Shown: piece by piece, positions 14,081-26,141 of the stretch | How positions within the stretch are numbered: the first letter of the stretch is position 1 | How the letters are laid out: every line of letters starts with the position of its first letter | Made by a program: the position numbers and the translations under genes | NCBI GenBank assembly: GCA_903873485.1 | Contig: CAIQOO010000202.1 | Location: 1 to 47,122, forward strand | Reading direction: 5' to 3' | Origin: an uncultured beta proteobacterium | GTDB taxonomy: Bacteria; Pseudomonadota; Gammaproteobacteria; Burkholderiales; Burkholderiaceae_C | DNA: 47,122 nt | Notes under the pieces: model-generated | What the model saw: the letters and a program-made list of their open reading frames with translations, nothing else | Database searches by the model: none | Told to the model about the DNA's origin: nothing

Positions 14081-15234
14081 AGTTCTTCAATTCTTTGGCA
14101 GGGGTAACTGTCCCAGGCCTGGCAGCCCGGGCAATGCCAGAAATGCTGCCGGGCTTCAAAACCGCAGGCGGCGCAGCGGTAGCGCAGCAGCGGCGTGGTG
14201 GCCTGGTCAAGGGCGCGTTGCACCTGCGGGTGAAACTGCTCGTGCTCAAGTTTCTCGCCGGCAATCCAGCGCGCCGCCACCACCAGCGAGGGTTGTTGCT
14301 CAAGGTGGCGGGCGTACCAGTCGCGTGCACTGCACCGGCAAGCCGGGTCTTGTGCCGACAATTGCACAATCGCCTCCAGCACATCGAGCGACGGGCTGGC
14401 TTCATAAATCGCTTGCAGCGTGGCCAGGGCAGCGGTCGTCTGGTGGCTGCGGATGGCGCTGTCGGCCAGCGGAGCGGCCATCAGCGCGCTGGCGCCGGGG
14501 GCCGCTTGCAGGGCCTCGATCAAGGTCTGGCAAGCCAGCGTGTCATCCCCGGTTTTGGCCAGCAATTGCGCCAGTTCGATGCGTGGGCGTGCCGCATCCG
14601 GTGCCTGCAGCACTGCTGCGCGAAGCAGCTTCAGGGCCTCTGGCTGCTGGCCCTGCGCCAATTGGGTGGCGGCCTGTTCGCACAGATAGTGCGCCAGCCG
14701 GTGGCTGAAACTGCCGAGGCTGGCTGATTCGAGCTGGGTAGCGATGTCGGTTGCCAGCGCCCAGTCGCGGCTACGTTCGTAGTTGGCCAGCAAGGCCAAT
14801 TGGGCCTCGACCTCGAACCGGGTGCCTGCGAGTTTTAGCAGGGCCGCTTCCGCCCGGTCGAGCAAGCCGGCCTTCAGAAAATCCAGCGCCAGCGCATGCT
14901 GGGCGCGGTGGCGGTCGTCTTGGCTCAAGTCGGCGCGCTGCAGCAGATGCTCATGCACCCGCACGGCGCGCTCGTATTCACCGCGCCGGCGAAACAGGTT
15001 GCCCAGCGCGAAATGCAACTCGGACGTATCGGGATCGTTTTGCACCGCCTCGATAAAGGCGTCAATGGCCTGATCTTGCTGCTCATTGAGCAGGTAGTTC
15101 AGCCCCTTGAAATAGGCTTTGGGCGCTTGCCGGTTGTCTAGGCGAACCTGCCGAAAATCAAACCGCGATGCCGCCCAGCCCAGCACAAAAGCCAGCGGCA
15201 GGCCCAGCAGCACCCAGCTCAGGTCAAATTCCAT
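14077..15234 (-). CDS. lapB: lipopolysaccharide assembly protein LapB
   Basis: LapB (YciM) is an inner-membrane TPR protein that, in E. coli, directs FtsH to degrade LpxC and so limits LPS synthesis. The 385-residue protein has one N-terminal membrane helix (FDLSWVLLGLPLAFVLGWAASRFD), then YFKGLNYLLNEQQDQAIDAF and several TPR repeats. It ends in a rubredoxin-like zinc module (YRCAACGF, WHCPGCQAW). ATG 15234 (MEFDLSW) is chosen; it lies inside the lapA 3' end, and an ATG at 15240 is also possible. The open frame extends further upstream in lapA but without family similarity. Confidence 0.93.
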   Translation of the reverse strand: MEFDLSWVLLGLPLAFVLGWAASRFDFRQVRLDNRQAPKAYFKGLNYLLNEQQDQAIDAFIEAVQNDPDTSELHFALGNLFRRRGEYERAVRVHEHLLQRADLSQDDRHRAQHALALDFLKAGLLDRAEAALLKLAGTRFEVEAQLALLANYERSRDWALATDIATQLESASLGSFSHRLAHYLCEQAATQLAQGQQPEALKLLRAAVLQAPDAARPRIELAQLLAKTGDDTLACQTLIEALQAAPGASALMAAPLADSAIRSHQTTAALATLQAIYEASPSLDVLEAIVQLSAQDPACRCSARDWYARHLEQQPSLVVAARWIAGEKLEHEQFHPQVQRALDQATTPLLRYRCAACGFEARQHFWHCPGCQAWDSYPCQRIEEL

Positions 15235-15532
15235 CGGCATAGGCCGGTCCGGCGGCAACCGGACTGGCGGGCGGGCTGGCGGCTGCCGCCGGCATGGGGA
15301 CAACATGAGATGCCTGGCGCTGCTGCCACCACCAGGGCACCATGCCCAGCACACCCACCACCACGCCGATGGCAAAGGCGGTCAATACCACCAGCACCTG
15401 CGGTGCTTGCCACTGATTGCCAAAGAAAAAGTGAACGGTGATGTCTTGCTGGTTATTCAGCGCGAAGGCAAACAGGGTAAAAAAAATGCCGGCCTTGAGT
15501 AGCCATTTCAGTACCCAAAAGATGTTTTTCAT
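15224..15532 (-). CDS. lapA: lipopolysaccharide assembly protein LapA
   Basis: This is a 102-residue inner-membrane protein with two transmembrane helices (about 8-25 and 46-68) separated by the conserved NNQQDITVHFFFGNQW segment of the LapA/YciS family. It has a short Ala/Pro-rich cytoplasmic tail. LapA works with LapB in the LpxC-FtsH control pathway. It overlaps lapB and lies 68 bp after ihfB in the same orientation, the usual betaproteobacterial and gammaproteobacterial order. Confidence 0.92.
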   Translation of the reverse strand: MKNIFWVLKWLLKAGIFFTLFAFALNNQQDITVHFFFGNQWQAPQVLVVLTAFAIGVVVGVLGMVPWWWQQRQASHVVPMPAAAASPPASPVAAGPAYADGI

Positions 15533-15600
15533 CGGAATTTCTCCCTCGAAAACCCAAATTTTATCGACTCAGCAGCGCCATTCAGGGCGTATCTGCGACA

Positions 15601-15912
15601 TCAGGGTTTGTCCGTCTGCGTCAGCTCTTCAGTGCCGGTATCGACGGCTTCGCGCAGCGCTTTGCCGGGCTTGAAGTGCGGCACGCGCTTTTCCGGTATG
15701 GCAACACTTTCACCACTGCGCGGATTGCGTCCGATGCGGGGCGGGCGATGGCTGACCGAAAAACTGCCAAAGCCGCGGATTTCAATGCGGTGTCCGCGCA
15801 CCAGCGCATCGTTCATGGCATCCAGAATCGCCTTGACGGCAAATTCGGCATCCCGCTGGGTCAGTTGCATAAAGCGGGCAGCGAGTTCATCAACAAGTTC
15901 GGAGCGTGTCAT
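15601..15912 (-). CDS. ihfB: integration host factor subunit beta
   Basis: IHF-beta pairs with IHF-alpha to bend DNA sharply at specific sites; it assists sigma-54 promoters and recombination. The protein has 103 residues: [30 protein letters not shown], then [25 protein letters not shown], with the conserved Arg-rich arm and Pro at its tip, and FKPGKALRE. It is slightly longer than E. coli IHF-beta (94). ATG 15912 matches the family start. A terminator-like hairpin separates it from rpsA. Confidence 0.96.
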   Translation of the reverse strand: MTRSELVDELAARFMQLTQRDAEFAVKAILDAMNDALVRGHRIEIRGFGSFSVSHRPPRIGRNPRSGESVAIPEKRVPHFKPGKALREAVDTGTEELTQTDKP

Positions 15913-15936
15913 GGTGATCGGATAAAAAAAAGCAAA

Positions 15937-15974
15937 TAAAAAAACGACCGGTGCGCACAAGCTGCCGGTCGTTT
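15937..15974 (-). terminator. terminator/attenuator between rpsA and ihfB
   Basis: On the minus strand, aacgaccgg and ccggtcgtt pair around a loop of about 13 bases and are followed by a run of T. It lies 22 bp after the rpsA stop and should reduce read-through into ihfB. Confidence 0.85.
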
Positions 15975-15996
15975 GGTTCAGGTCGGCAACAACGGT

Positions 15997-17679
15997 TTAG
16001 TTGGTGTGGTCGAGCTTGGCGCGCAGCAAGGCGCCCAGACTGGTGGTGCCGGCGTTTTCGCGGGCCGACTGCTGGCTCAGCGTGGCCATGGCCTCGTTCT
16101 GGTCAGCCGCGTCCTTGGCCTTGATCGACAACTGGATGTTGCGGGTCTTGCGATCCACATTCACCACCACGGCGGTGATCTCGTCATCGACCTTGAGCAC
16201 ATTGCGCGCATCTTCTACCCGGTCGCGGCTGATTTCCGAGGCCCGCAGGTAGCCCAGCACGTCAGAGCCGAGGTCAATTTCGGCACCCTTGGCATCCACC
16301 GTGCGGACCTTGCCGGTCACCACCGAACCCTTGTCGTTGAGCGACGAGAAGGTGGTGAACGGGTCGGAGTCGAGTTGCTTGATGCCCAGCGAGATACGTT
16401 CGCGATCGACATCCACCGCCAGCACCAGCGCTTCGACTTCCTGGCCCTTTTTGTACTCGCGCACGGCGGCTTCGCCGGGTTCGTTCCAGGACAGGTCAGA
16501 CAAATGCACCAGGCCGTCAATGCCGGCTGCCAGACCGACAAACACGCCAAAGTCGGTGATCGATTTGATCGGGCCTTTGACGCGGTCGCCGCGCTTGGTG
16601 TTTTGGGCGAACTCTTGCCACGGGTTGGCCTTGCACTGCTTCATGCCCAGAGAAATGCGGCGCTTGTCTTCGTCGATTTCCAGCACCATGACTTCAACTT
16701 CGTCACCCAGGGCAACGATCTTGGCGGGGGCCACGTTCTTGTTGGTCCAGTCCATCTCGCTCACATGCACCAGGCCTTCGATGCCGGGTTCGAGTTCGAC
16801 AAACGCGCCGTAGTCGGCAATATTGGTGATCTTGCCAAACATGCGCGTGCCTTGCGGGTAACGGCGGTTGACGCCCATCCACGGGTCATCGCCCATTTGC
16901 TTGAGGCCCAGCGACACGCGGTTTTTCTCGGCATCAAACTTGAGAATCTTGGCGGTGATTTCCTGGCCGGCGGTCACCACTTCAGACGGGTGACGGACCC
17001 GGCGCCAGGCCATGTCGGTGATGTGCAGCAGGCCGTCGATGCCGCCGAGATCGACAAACGCGCCGTATTCGGTGATGTTCTTGACCACGCCTTGCACAAT
17101 CGCGCCTTCTTTGAGGGTGTTCATCAGCTTGGAGCGCTCTTCGCCCATGCTGGCTTCGACCACGGCACGGCGGCTCAGCACCACGTTGTTGCGCTTGCGG
17201 TCAAGCTTGATGACCTTGAACTCAAGCGTTTTGTTCTCGTAGGGAGACAGGTCTTTGGTCGGACGGGTATCGACCAGCGAGCCGGGCAAAAAGGCGCGAA
17301 TGCCATTGACCAGCACGGTCAGGCCGCCCTTGACCTTGCCGCTGGTGGTGCCGGTAACAAAGTCGCCGGACTCCAGGGCACGCTCCAGGCTCATCCAGGA
17401 AGCCAGACGCTTGGCGGTATCGCGGCTCAGGATGGTGTCGCCGTAGCCGTTTTCGATCGAGCCGATGGCCACCGAGACGAAGTCGCCCACTTGCACTTCG
17501 GTTTCGCCCTGGTCGTTTTTGAATTCTTCCAGCGGCACATAGGCTTCGGATTTCAGACCCGCATTCACAACCACAAAGCTGTGCTCAATACGAACCACTT
17601 CGGCAGTGATCACTTCGCCTGGGCGCATTTCGGTGCGTTGCAGGGACTCTTCAAACAGGGCGGCAAAAGATTCAGACAT
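15997..17679 (-). CDS. rpsA: 30S ribosomal protein S1
   Basis: S1 brings mRNA to the ribosome. The 560-residue protein has six S1 RNA-binding repeats. Successive repeats show the [20 protein letters not shown] signature: [67 protein letters not shown]. The N-terminus [13 protein letters not shown] is typical, and ATG 17679 is chosen over an upstream extension. It follows aroA-cmk, as in most proteobacteria. A large antisense open frame over it is a shadow. Confidence 0.98.
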   Translation of the reverse strand: MSESFAALFEESLQRTEMRPGEVITAEVVRIEHSFVVVNAGLKSEAYVPLEEFKNDQGETEVQVGDFVSVAIGSIENGYGDTILSRDTAKRLASWMSLERALESGDFVTGTTSGKVKGGLTVLVNGIRAFLPGSLVDTRPTKDLSPYENKTLEFKVIKLDRKRNNVVLSRRAVVEASMGEERSKLMNTLKEGAIVQGVVKNITEYGAFVDLGGIDGLLHITDMAWRRVRHPSEVVTAGQEITAKILKFDAEKNRVSLGLKQMGDDPWMGVNRRYPQGTRMFGKITNIADYGAFVELEPGIEGLVHVSEMDWTNKNVAPAKIVALGDEVEVMVLEIDEDKRRISLGMKQCKANPWQEFAQNTKRGDRVKGPIKSITDFGVFVGLAAGIDGLVHLSDLSWNEPGEAAVREYKKGQEVEALVLAVDVDRERISLGIKQLDSDPFTTFSSLNDKGSVVTGKVRTVDAKGAEIDLGSDVLGYLRASEISRDRVEDARNVLKVDDEITAVVVNVDRKTRNIQLSIKAKDAADQNEAMATLSQQSARENAGTTSLGALLRAKLDHTN

Positions 17680-17796
17680 TTTTAATGCGGTGTTGTTCAC
17701 CGCGGGGTTAAGTTTTTTGAACCTTGTCCGCCGGGTGCCAGTGCGGCGCGATGAGGCGGACAAGGGACGGTGCAAAGGGGTGAGCCTGTTGCGATT

Positions 17797-19824
17797 TCAG
17801 CCCTCTTGACGAGTCAAAAAGGGCTGTTTGCCTTGCCACCAGCGCAACACCAGATCGACCGATTGTTCAATCGTCAAATCCGAGTTGTCTAGCAGCCGGG
17901 CATCTTGTGCCGGCTTCAAAGGCGCGACGCTGCGGGAAGCATCCCGGGCGTCGCGTGCTTGCAAGTCGGCGCAAAGAGTGGCAAGTGTAGTGGTGATTCC
18001 TTTTGAAATCAATTGTTTGAAGCGTCTTTGTGCACGTTGTGCGGCGCTGGCGGTCAAAAATACCTTGAGTCTTGCGCCGGGGAAGATCACCGTGCCCATG
18101 TCGCGCCCGTCGGCCACCAGGCCGGGCAGGCGGCAAAAACTGCGTTGCAAATCGACCAGGGCGGCCCGCACTGGCGCTAGCGCAGCAATTTTGGAGGCAT
18201 TCATGCCCATGTCTTCGGTGCGAATCGCGGCGCTGATGTTTTCGCCATCCAGCAGCACCTGATCCGCCAGAAACTCAATGTGCAGGTGCTGCGCTAGGTC
18301 GGCTAAGGCCGCTTCATCGGCGGCGTCAGGCCGCAGGCCAGCCCGCGCCGCCGCCAGCGCGGTGATGCGGTACAGCGCACCCGAATCAAGCAGGTGGTAA
18401 CCCAGTTGCGCTGCCAGTCGGGCTGCCAGCGTGCCTTTGCCCGATGCGGTCGGGCCATCGATGCAAATCACTGGCACCCCGTCAGGGCCGGCCTGCACCA
18501 GCGAAAACAGCGCTTCAAAATAATCAGGAAAGGTTTTGGCAACACATTGGGGGTCTTCGATGCGCACCGGCAGCCCGGCCGGGTTGAAAGCGGCCAGCGA
18601 GAAGCACATCGCCATGCGGTGATCGTCATAGGTGTGGATGCTGGCGGCTTTCCAGTCCGCCGGGCTGGCCGGCGGCGTGATGCGGATGAAGTCGGCACCT
18701 TCTTCGACCGTGGCTCCGAGTTTGCGCAGTTCGCAGGCCATGGCGGCAATCCGGTCGGTTTCCTTGACGCGCCAGCTTGCAATGTTGCGCAGGATGGTGC
18801 TGCCATCGGCATACAGGGCCATCACCGCCAGCGTCATGGCAGCATCGGGGATGTGGTTGCAGTCTTGGTCAATGGCTCTCAAAGGCCAGCCGTCGGTCGG
18901 CTCGCCGCGTGAAACTTCCAGCCAGTTGGGGCCGCTGATCACCTTGGCGCCCATCAGTTGGGCGGCTTCAATGAATCGGATGTCGCCCTGAATCGAAGCG
19001 TTGCCAACATTCTCAATTTTTATGCCTTTTTGGCCTCTAGCCCTTGCTGCTATTGCGCCGACAGCTATGAAATAGCTAGCAGATGAGGCATCTGCCTCAA
19101 CCTGCACCACGCCCGGCGACGACAACTGGCTGCCGCCCGAAATGGTGAAACGCTCCCAGCCGTCGCGCTGCACGTTGACACAGAAGCGCGCCAGCAGGTT
19201 CAGCGTGATCTCGATATAGGGGCGCGAGATCAGTTCACCTTCCACCTCGATCACGATGTCTTGTTTGGCCACCAGCGGCAGTGCCATCAGCAGTGCAGTC
19301 AGGAACTGGCTTGAGACATCGCCACGCACCCGAATCGGTGCATCCAATCGCAATGTTGGCGTGCCAATGCGCAGCGGCGGGTAGCCGGGCTTTTCAAGGT
19401 AGTCGATCTGGCAGCCCAACTGGCGCAGCGCATCGACCAGATCGCCAATCGGGCGCTGGTGCATGCGCGGCACACCGCGCAGTTGGTAGTCGCCGCCCAG
19501 CACGGCCAGCACGGCGCACAAAGGCCGGATGGCAGTGCCCGCGTTCCCCATGAATAACTGCGCCCGGGGCGCTATCGCCTGAGCACCCAGGCCGTCAATC
19601 ACCACGGTGCTGCCCTGTTGTTCGATGCCGCAACCAAGCAGCCGCAGCGCAGCGAGCATGACGCGGGTGTCGTCCGAGTCCAGCAGGTCATGCACGGTGG
19701 TTTGGCCGTGGCACAGTGCTGCCAGCAGCAGCACCCGGTTCGAGATGCTTTTGGAGCCGGGCAGGGTGATCACGCCGCCCGCAGAGGCAAGCGGCGGCAG
19801 GTCAAGAAATGCGGTGTCAAACAT
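17797..19824 (-). CDS. aroA-cmk: fused EPSP synthase / cytidylate kinase
   Basis: This is one 675-residue polypeptide. Residues 1 to about 440 are 3-phosphoshikimate 1-carboxyvinyltransferase ([51 protein letters not shown]), the sixth shikimate-pathway enzyme. Residues from about 448 are CMP kinase ([20 protein letters not shown]-loop, [27 protein letters not shown]). The genes are usually separate neighbours; here no stop or restart is present at the junction (about 18480). Residues 249-267 are encoded by a dispersed-repeat copy inserted in frame. The start lies 3 bp after tyrA. Confidence 0.95.
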   Translation of the reverse strand: MFDTAFLDLPPLASAGGVITLPGSKSISNRVLLLAALCHGQTTVHDLLDSDDTRVMLAALRLLGCGIEQQGSTVVIDGLGAQAIAPRAQLFMGNAGTAIRPLCAVLAVLGGDYQLRGVPRMHQRPIGDLVDALRQLGCQIDYLEKPGYPPLRIGTPTLRLDAPIRVRGDVSSQFLTALLMALPLVAKQDIVIEVEGELISRPYIEITLNLLARFCVNVQRDGWERFTISGGSQLSSPGVVQVEADASSASYFIAVGAIAARARGQKGIKIENVGNASIQGDIRFIEAAQLMGAKVISGPNWLEVSRGEPTDGWPLRAIDQDCNHIPDAAMTLAVMALYADGSTILRNIASWRVKETDRIAAMACELRKLGATVEEGADFIRITPPASPADWKAASIHTYDDHRMAMCFSLAAFNPAGLPVRIEDPQCVAKTFPDYFEALFSLVQAGPDGVPVICIDGPTASGKGTLAARLAAQLGYHLLDSGALYRITALAAARAGLRPDAADEAALADLAQHLHIEFLADQVLLDGENISAAIRTEDMGMNASKIAALAPVRAALVDLQRSFCRLPGLVADGRDMGTVIFPGARLKVFLTASAAQRAQRRFKQLISKGITTTLATLCADLQARDARDASRSVAPLKPAQDARLLDNSDLTIEQSVDLVLRWWQGKQPFLTRQEG
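19024..19078 (-). repeat. dispersed Comamonadaceae-type repeat, copy 5, inside aroA
   Basis: On the minus strand this reads tttcatagctgtcggcgcaa, then tagcagcaagggctagaggcc. It is in frame within aroA and encodes [14 protein letters not shown]. Confidence 0.7.
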
Positions 19825-19827
19825 CGG

Positions 19828-20697
19828 TCAGTCGCATGCGTTCATGCGCCACTGGCTGCGGCTGGCGCTGGCCTGGGCGATCTGGTCTTCGAGCGCCTGG
19901 GCATCGCCATTGAGCAACAACGTTTCAAAAGCTAACAATTGCGCCTGGAAAGCCCGGCTTTGCAGCAGCAACTCGTCTTTGTTGGTCAGAAAAATGTCGC
20001 GCCAGACCTTCGGGTCGCTCGCCGCAATGCGGCTGAAGTCGCGAAAGCCGGGGCCGGCCAGCGCCAAAAATTCTTTGGCACCGGGCTGCCCGATGATCGC
20101 GTTCATCAGTGCAAAAGACAACAGGTGCGGCAGGTGACTGACCGCTGCAAACGCTGCATCATGTGACTCGGGCGACATCTGCACCAGCTTGCAGCCCAGC
20201 GCAGTCCAGACCTCGACCGCCTGCCTGACTTGTGCCTGCAGGGTGCGTTCAACCGGGGTCAGGATGACTTGTTTGTCCTGGTAAAGATCGGCATCGGCAT
20301 GTTCGACACCGGCCATTTCCTTGCCGGCAATCGGGTGTGCCGGCACAAATGAGCCAATTTGCTCGCGCAGGCCACGTTCGGCGGCGCGCACCACCTCGCC
20401 CTTGGTGGAGCCAACATCCATGATCAGCATCTGTGGCGTCACCATGTGCTTGATCGACTTGAAGGTCGCCTCCGAGGCCGAAACCGGGACCGCCACCAGC
20501 ACGATGTCGGCGCCCGACACCGCCAGCAGCGCCGACGGGGCTTCGACGTCGATGACGCCCAGCAGGCGGGCACGTTCGGTGGTGGTGGGCGATTTGCTGT
20601 AGCCGACCACGCGCTTGACCAGTCCGGCCTTTTTCAGCGCCAGCGCAAACGAGCCACCCATCAGGCCGCAGCCAATCAAGCCGAGTTGTTCAAACAT
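19828..20697 (-). CDS. tyrA: prephenate dehydrogenase
   Basis: This enzyme converts prephenate to 4-hydroxyphenylpyruvate for tyrosine. The 289-residue protein has the NAD-binding motif LIGCGLMGGSFALAL at its start, VVGYSKSPTT, DVGSTKGEVV, and the catalytic region FVPAHPIAGKEMAGVEHAD (the His-Pro-Ile-Ala-Gly motif). No chorismate-mutase or ACT domain is attached. ATG 20697 begins 3 bp after the pheA stop. The compact spacing with pheA and aroA-cmk indicates one operon. Confidence 0.95.
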   Translation of the reverse strand: MFEQLGLIGCGLMGGSFALALKKAGLVKRVVGYSKSPTTTERARLLGVIDVEAPSALLAVSGADIVLVAVPVSASEATFKSIKHMVTPQMLIMDVGSTKGEVVRAAERGLREQIGSFVPAHPIAGKEMAGVEHADADLYQDKQVILTPVERTLQAQVRQAVEVWTALGCKLVQMSPESHDAAFAAVSHLPHLLSFALMNAIIGQPGAKEFLALAGPGFRDFSRIAASDPKVWRDIFLTNKDELLLQSRAFQAQLLAFETLLLNGDAQALEDQIAQASASRSQWRMNACD

Positions 20698-20699
20698 GG

Positions 20700-21782
20700 T
20701 CAGGCTGCCACCGGGTAGGTGCCCAGCAGCTTGTAAAAAGCGCACAGGGCGCGCAGTTCATCGAGTGCCGCATGCACGTTGGGCTGCGACGGATGGCCGG
20801 CCAGATCAATGTAGAAGTAATACTCCCACTGGCCCGAGCGCGCCGGGCGCGACTCAAAACGGGTCATCGAGACGCCATGGTTTTTCAGCGGCACCAGCAG
20901 GTCATGCACCGCGCCGGGCCGGTTGGTCACCGAAACGATCAGGCTGACGCAATCATGGCCGGTGGCCAGCGGTGCCGCCAGGGTTTGCGGCAGGCAGATC
21001 ACGGCAAAGCGGGTGCGGTTGAAGGCATCGTCCTGGATCGCGTGCGACACCACATGCAGGCCAAATTCGCTGCCGGCGCGCTCACTGGCAATCGCGCTCC
21101 AAGCCGGGTTGGTGCCCGCCAAACGGGCACCTTCGGCATTGCTGGAGGCGGCGCGCCGATCCGCTTTGGGCAGATGCGTGGTCAGCCAGTCTTGGCACTG
21201 CGCCAGGGCCTGCGGATGGGCATAAACCACCTCGATGTCATCGAGGCTCGGTGTCAGTCGCAGCAGGTTGTGGCGCACCAGAAAACTGGTTTCGCCAATG
21301 ATGTGCAGCGGCGAATTGAGCAGCAGGTCGAGCGAGCGCGAAATCACGCCTTCTGACGAGTTTTCGATCGGCACCACGCCAAACTCGGCGCTGCCGGCGG
21401 CAGTCGAGCGAAACACCTCATCAATGCTGACGCACAGCACGCGCGCCATGCTGCCGCCAAAAAACTGGATTGCTGCCTGCTCGCTGAAGGTGCCAGCCGG
21501 GCCCAGATACGCTACCCGCAAGGGGGCTTCAAGGGCGCGGCAGGCCGACATGATTTCGCGCCAGATGATCGCCACGCTGTGCTGCTTCAATGGCCCGGCG
21601 TTGTTGGCTTGCAGGTTGGCGATGACCTGGGTTTCCCGGTCGGGGCGAAACACCGCCGAGCCATCTTGCCGCTTGATTTCGCCGACCTCATGCGCCAGCG
21701 CAGCGCGCTTGTTCAGCAGGGCAATCAGTTCCAGATCAACCGCATCGATCTGGTTGCGCAATTGGGCAAGGGTTTTGGCCAT
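20700..21782 (-). CDS. pheA: chorismate mutase / prephenate dehydratase (P-protein)
   Basis: This bifunctional enzyme leads to phenylalanine. The 360-residue protein has an AroQ chorismate mutase domain (residues 1-90, LRNQIDAVDLELIALLNKRAALAHEVGEIK). A prephenate dehydratase domain follows (AYLGPAGTFSEQAA, VPIENSSEGVISRSLD, NRTRFAVI). A C-terminal ACT regulatory domain contains LLVPLKNHGVSMTRFESRPAR, the ESRP phenylalanine-binding motif. In many relatives serC precedes it and hisC follows; both are missing here. Confidence 0.96.
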   Translation of the reverse strand: MAKTLAQLRNQIDAVDLELIALLNKRAALAHEVGEIKRQDGSAVFRPDRETQVIANLQANNAGPLKQHSVAIIWREIMSACRALEAPLRVAYLGPAGTFSEQAAIQFFGGSMARVLCVSIDEVFRSTAAGSAEFGVVPIENSSEGVISRSLDLLLNSPLHIIGETSFLVRHNLLRLTPSLDDIEVVYAHPQALAQCQDWLTTHLPKADRRAASSNAEGARLAGTNPAWSAIASERAGSEFGLHVVSHAIQDDAFNRTRFAVICLPQTLAAPLATGHDCVSLIVSVTNRPGAVHDLLVPLKNHGVSMTRFESRPARSGQWEYYFYIDLAGHPSQPNVHAALDELRALCAFYKLLGTYPVAA

Positions 21783-21839
21783 GGCGGGATAAAAATAAAT
21801 GGTGAGCTAGAACGTGGGTTCATCGCGAAATAGTAATGA

Positions 21840-21892
21840 AATCAGGCTCTAGCCCTTATCACCATTGCGCTGGAAGCTATTGAATAAGTAGT
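21840..21892 (-). repeat. dispersed Comamonadaceae-type repeat, copy 6, between gyrA and pheA
   Basis: On the minus strand this reads tattcaatagcttccagcgc, a spacer, and aagggctagagcctgattt. It begins 3 bp after the gyrA stop, at the place where serC lies in many related genomes. Confidence 0.7.
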
Positions 21893-21894
21893 GA

Positions 21895-24546
<2,652 letters not shown>

Positions 24547-24679
24547 GGGGCGGCTTGGGGCGAAGCAAGTTCTAGTTTGGTCAGCGATTTTATGCTGCGG
24601 GTTTGTGGTGCCTTCGCAACGGCTTTGGCGAATTGTCAACGACCTGCCCGGTTGTGCCGATTTTGGCAATGGCGGAACG

Positions 24680-24707
24680 TTTTGACTGAAAATCTATGTG
24701 GCACAAT
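24680..24707 (+). promoter_or_regulatory. possible promoter of the ompA-like gene
   Basis: ttttga (24680-24685) and cacaat (24702-24707) are 16 bp apart, 85 bp before the start codon. A GC-rich stem (cgcagcgctgctgcgg, about 24756-24772) lies in the leader. The match is weak, but it is the best candidate in this gap. Confidence 0.3.
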
Positions 24708-24791
24708 CACCGCAGCGCTCAATGTGATAGGCATTTTGAGCGTCTCATTTACTCACGCAGCGCTGCTGCGGTATTTTCTTCTAGGAGAATC

Positions 24792-25454
24792 ATGAAAAAA
24801 CTGAACAAACTGGCGACCTTGATCGCTACCGCAGCTCTCGCTACCGCAGCCGGCGCCCAAACCATTGACAACTGGCGTGCGGCAGACGGCACGGTCTGGA
24901 AAAACGGCACCAATGAACTGTGCTGGCGCGACAATTTCTGGACCCCCGCGACTGCCGCTGCAGGTTGCGACGGTGCCATCGTGGCACCCAAGGCAGCACC
25001 CGCTCCGGCTCCGCTGGCTCCGGCCCCGGCTCCGGTCGTGACACCGGCAACACCATCGGCTGCACCGGCCCCGGCACCCGTCCCCGCTCCGGTGGCCGCC
25101 GCCAAGGTAACCTACGCCGCTGATGCTTTCTTTGACTTCGACAAAGCGGTTCTCAAGCCTGAAGGCAAGGCCAAGCTTGATGACCTGGTTGGCAAGGTCA
25201 AGGACATCAATCTGGAAGTCGTCATTGCTGTCGGTCACACCGATGCGGTTGGTACTGATGGTTACAACCAAAAGTTGTCGGTCAAGCGCTCTGAGGCCGT
25301 CAAGGCCTATCTGGTGTCCAAAGGCATCGAGAAAAACCGTGTCTATACCGAAGGCAAGGGCGAGAAACAGCCTGTCGCCGACAACAAGACTTCTGATGGC
25401 CGCGCCAAGAATCGCCGCGTCGAAGTCGAAGTGGTTGGTGTCCGCGGCAAATAA
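24792..25454 (+). CDS. ompA: OmpA-family outer-membrane/peptidoglycan-binding protein
   Basis: This 220-residue exported protein has a signal peptide (MKKLNKLATLIATAALATAAGA). A short domain with WRAADGTVWKNGTNELCWRDNFWTPATA follows, typical of small betaproteobacterial OmpA-like proteins and containing a pair of Cys. An Ala/Pro-rich linker (about 60-105) leads to a C-terminal OmpA domain: DAFFDFDKAVLKPEGKAKLDDL, VGHTDAVGTDGYNQKLSVKRSEAVKAYL, GRAKNRRVEVEV. There is no eight-stranded OmpA barrel. ATG 24792 has aggag at ideal spacing. It ends in a strong terminator and is transcribed divergently from gyrA. Confidence 0.93.
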   Translation: MKKLNKLATLIATAALATAAGAQTIDNWRAADGTVWKNGTNELCWRDNFWTPATAAAGCDGAIVAPKAAPAPAPLAPAPAPVVTPATPSAAPAPAPVPAPVAAAKVTYAADAFFDFDKAVLKPEGKAKLDDLVGKVKDINLEVVIAVGHTDAVGTDGYNQKLSVKRSEAVKAYLVSKGIEKNRVYTEGKGEKQPVADNKTSDGRAKNRRVEVEVVGVRGK

Positions 25455-25487
25455 TTGACCAAGGTAGCCTGATGGGCTGGTCAGCAT

Positions 25488-25513
25488 AAAACCCGCTTCG
25501 GCGGGTTTTTTTT
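25488..25513 (+). terminator. rho-independent terminator of the ompA-like gene
   Basis: aacccgc and gcgggtt pair around ttcg, followed by eight T. The 170 bp beyond it hold nothing I recognise. Confidence 0.92.
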
Positions 25514-25682
25514 GGCGTGTGCCGGTTGTTGGCACCACCAGACCAGCCGGTTTGGCAGGGTTCACCCCATCGTTGTTGCAAATAAAGCAGTCTGGGCTGG
25601 TCACTGGCAAGTCAGTTGCCTTGATTTTTCAGCGCATCGCCAGCGGGCTGGGTGCTTGTCTTGAAGTTTGCCGAGGTATGTT

Positions 25683-26096
25683 ATGCAGATGAATGATGAA
25701 GTATCGAACCGTCTGAGTTCGTCGCTGGAGGATCTCAACGCCCGCATCGTGCGACTGGCAATTGGTCTGGGCATATCGCTTGATGACCGTGCGAGTGTCG
25801 AAAAGCTGATGCAGCAGTCGCAGGTGCCGCATGTCGAGCACGAGCGCCGGGCACCCCGGTCGGTCGGGGAGTCCCGGTTTTCCGGACCCTCGGGAGATCG
25901 ACGGGTGGCGCACCAGCGCGAGGAGTTGCGTGGCCTGCTGGTGCTTCGCTACCAGATGGAAACCGACAGTCTGAAGGACAATGGGCTGGACGCAACGCGC
26001 CAGATTTTGGCAAATGCCGAGGAACACCTGGTTCGCCGCGGTTTCAAGCCCGGCGCTGATGGCTTGGGACTCGACGAATTTCTCAACGCACCCTGA
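25683..26096 (+). CDS. hypothetical protein upstream of the MaoC-Pta gene
   Basis: This 137-residue, mainly helical protein has no signal peptide or membrane helix. Residues 1-45 (NDEVSNRLSSSLEDLNARIVRLAIGLGISLDD) and 80-135 (QREELRGLLVLRYQMETDSLKDNGLDATRQILANAEEHLVRRGFKPGADG) are amphipathic, joined by a charged, Pro/Gly-rich linker. I do not recognise a family. ATG 25683 follows gagg by 6 bp. It lies 45 bp before the MaoC-Pta gene in the same direction and could be co-transcribed with it. Confidence 0.65.
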   Translation: MQMNDEVSNRLSSSLEDLNARIVRLAIGLGISLDDRASVEKLMQQSQVPHVEHERRAPRSVGESRFSGPSGDRRVAHQREELRGLLVLRYQMETDSLKDNGLDATRQILANAEEHLVRRGFKPGADGLGLDEFLNAP

Positions 26097-26141
26097 CTGG
26101 CTTGCGTTTTCCCATTTTTTTTTGACTTGATCCAGAACAAC

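Noticed and set aside
15973..17685. 570-codon open frame on the plus strand
   Set aside because: It is the antisense shadow of rpsA; the repeats in it mirror the S1 domains.
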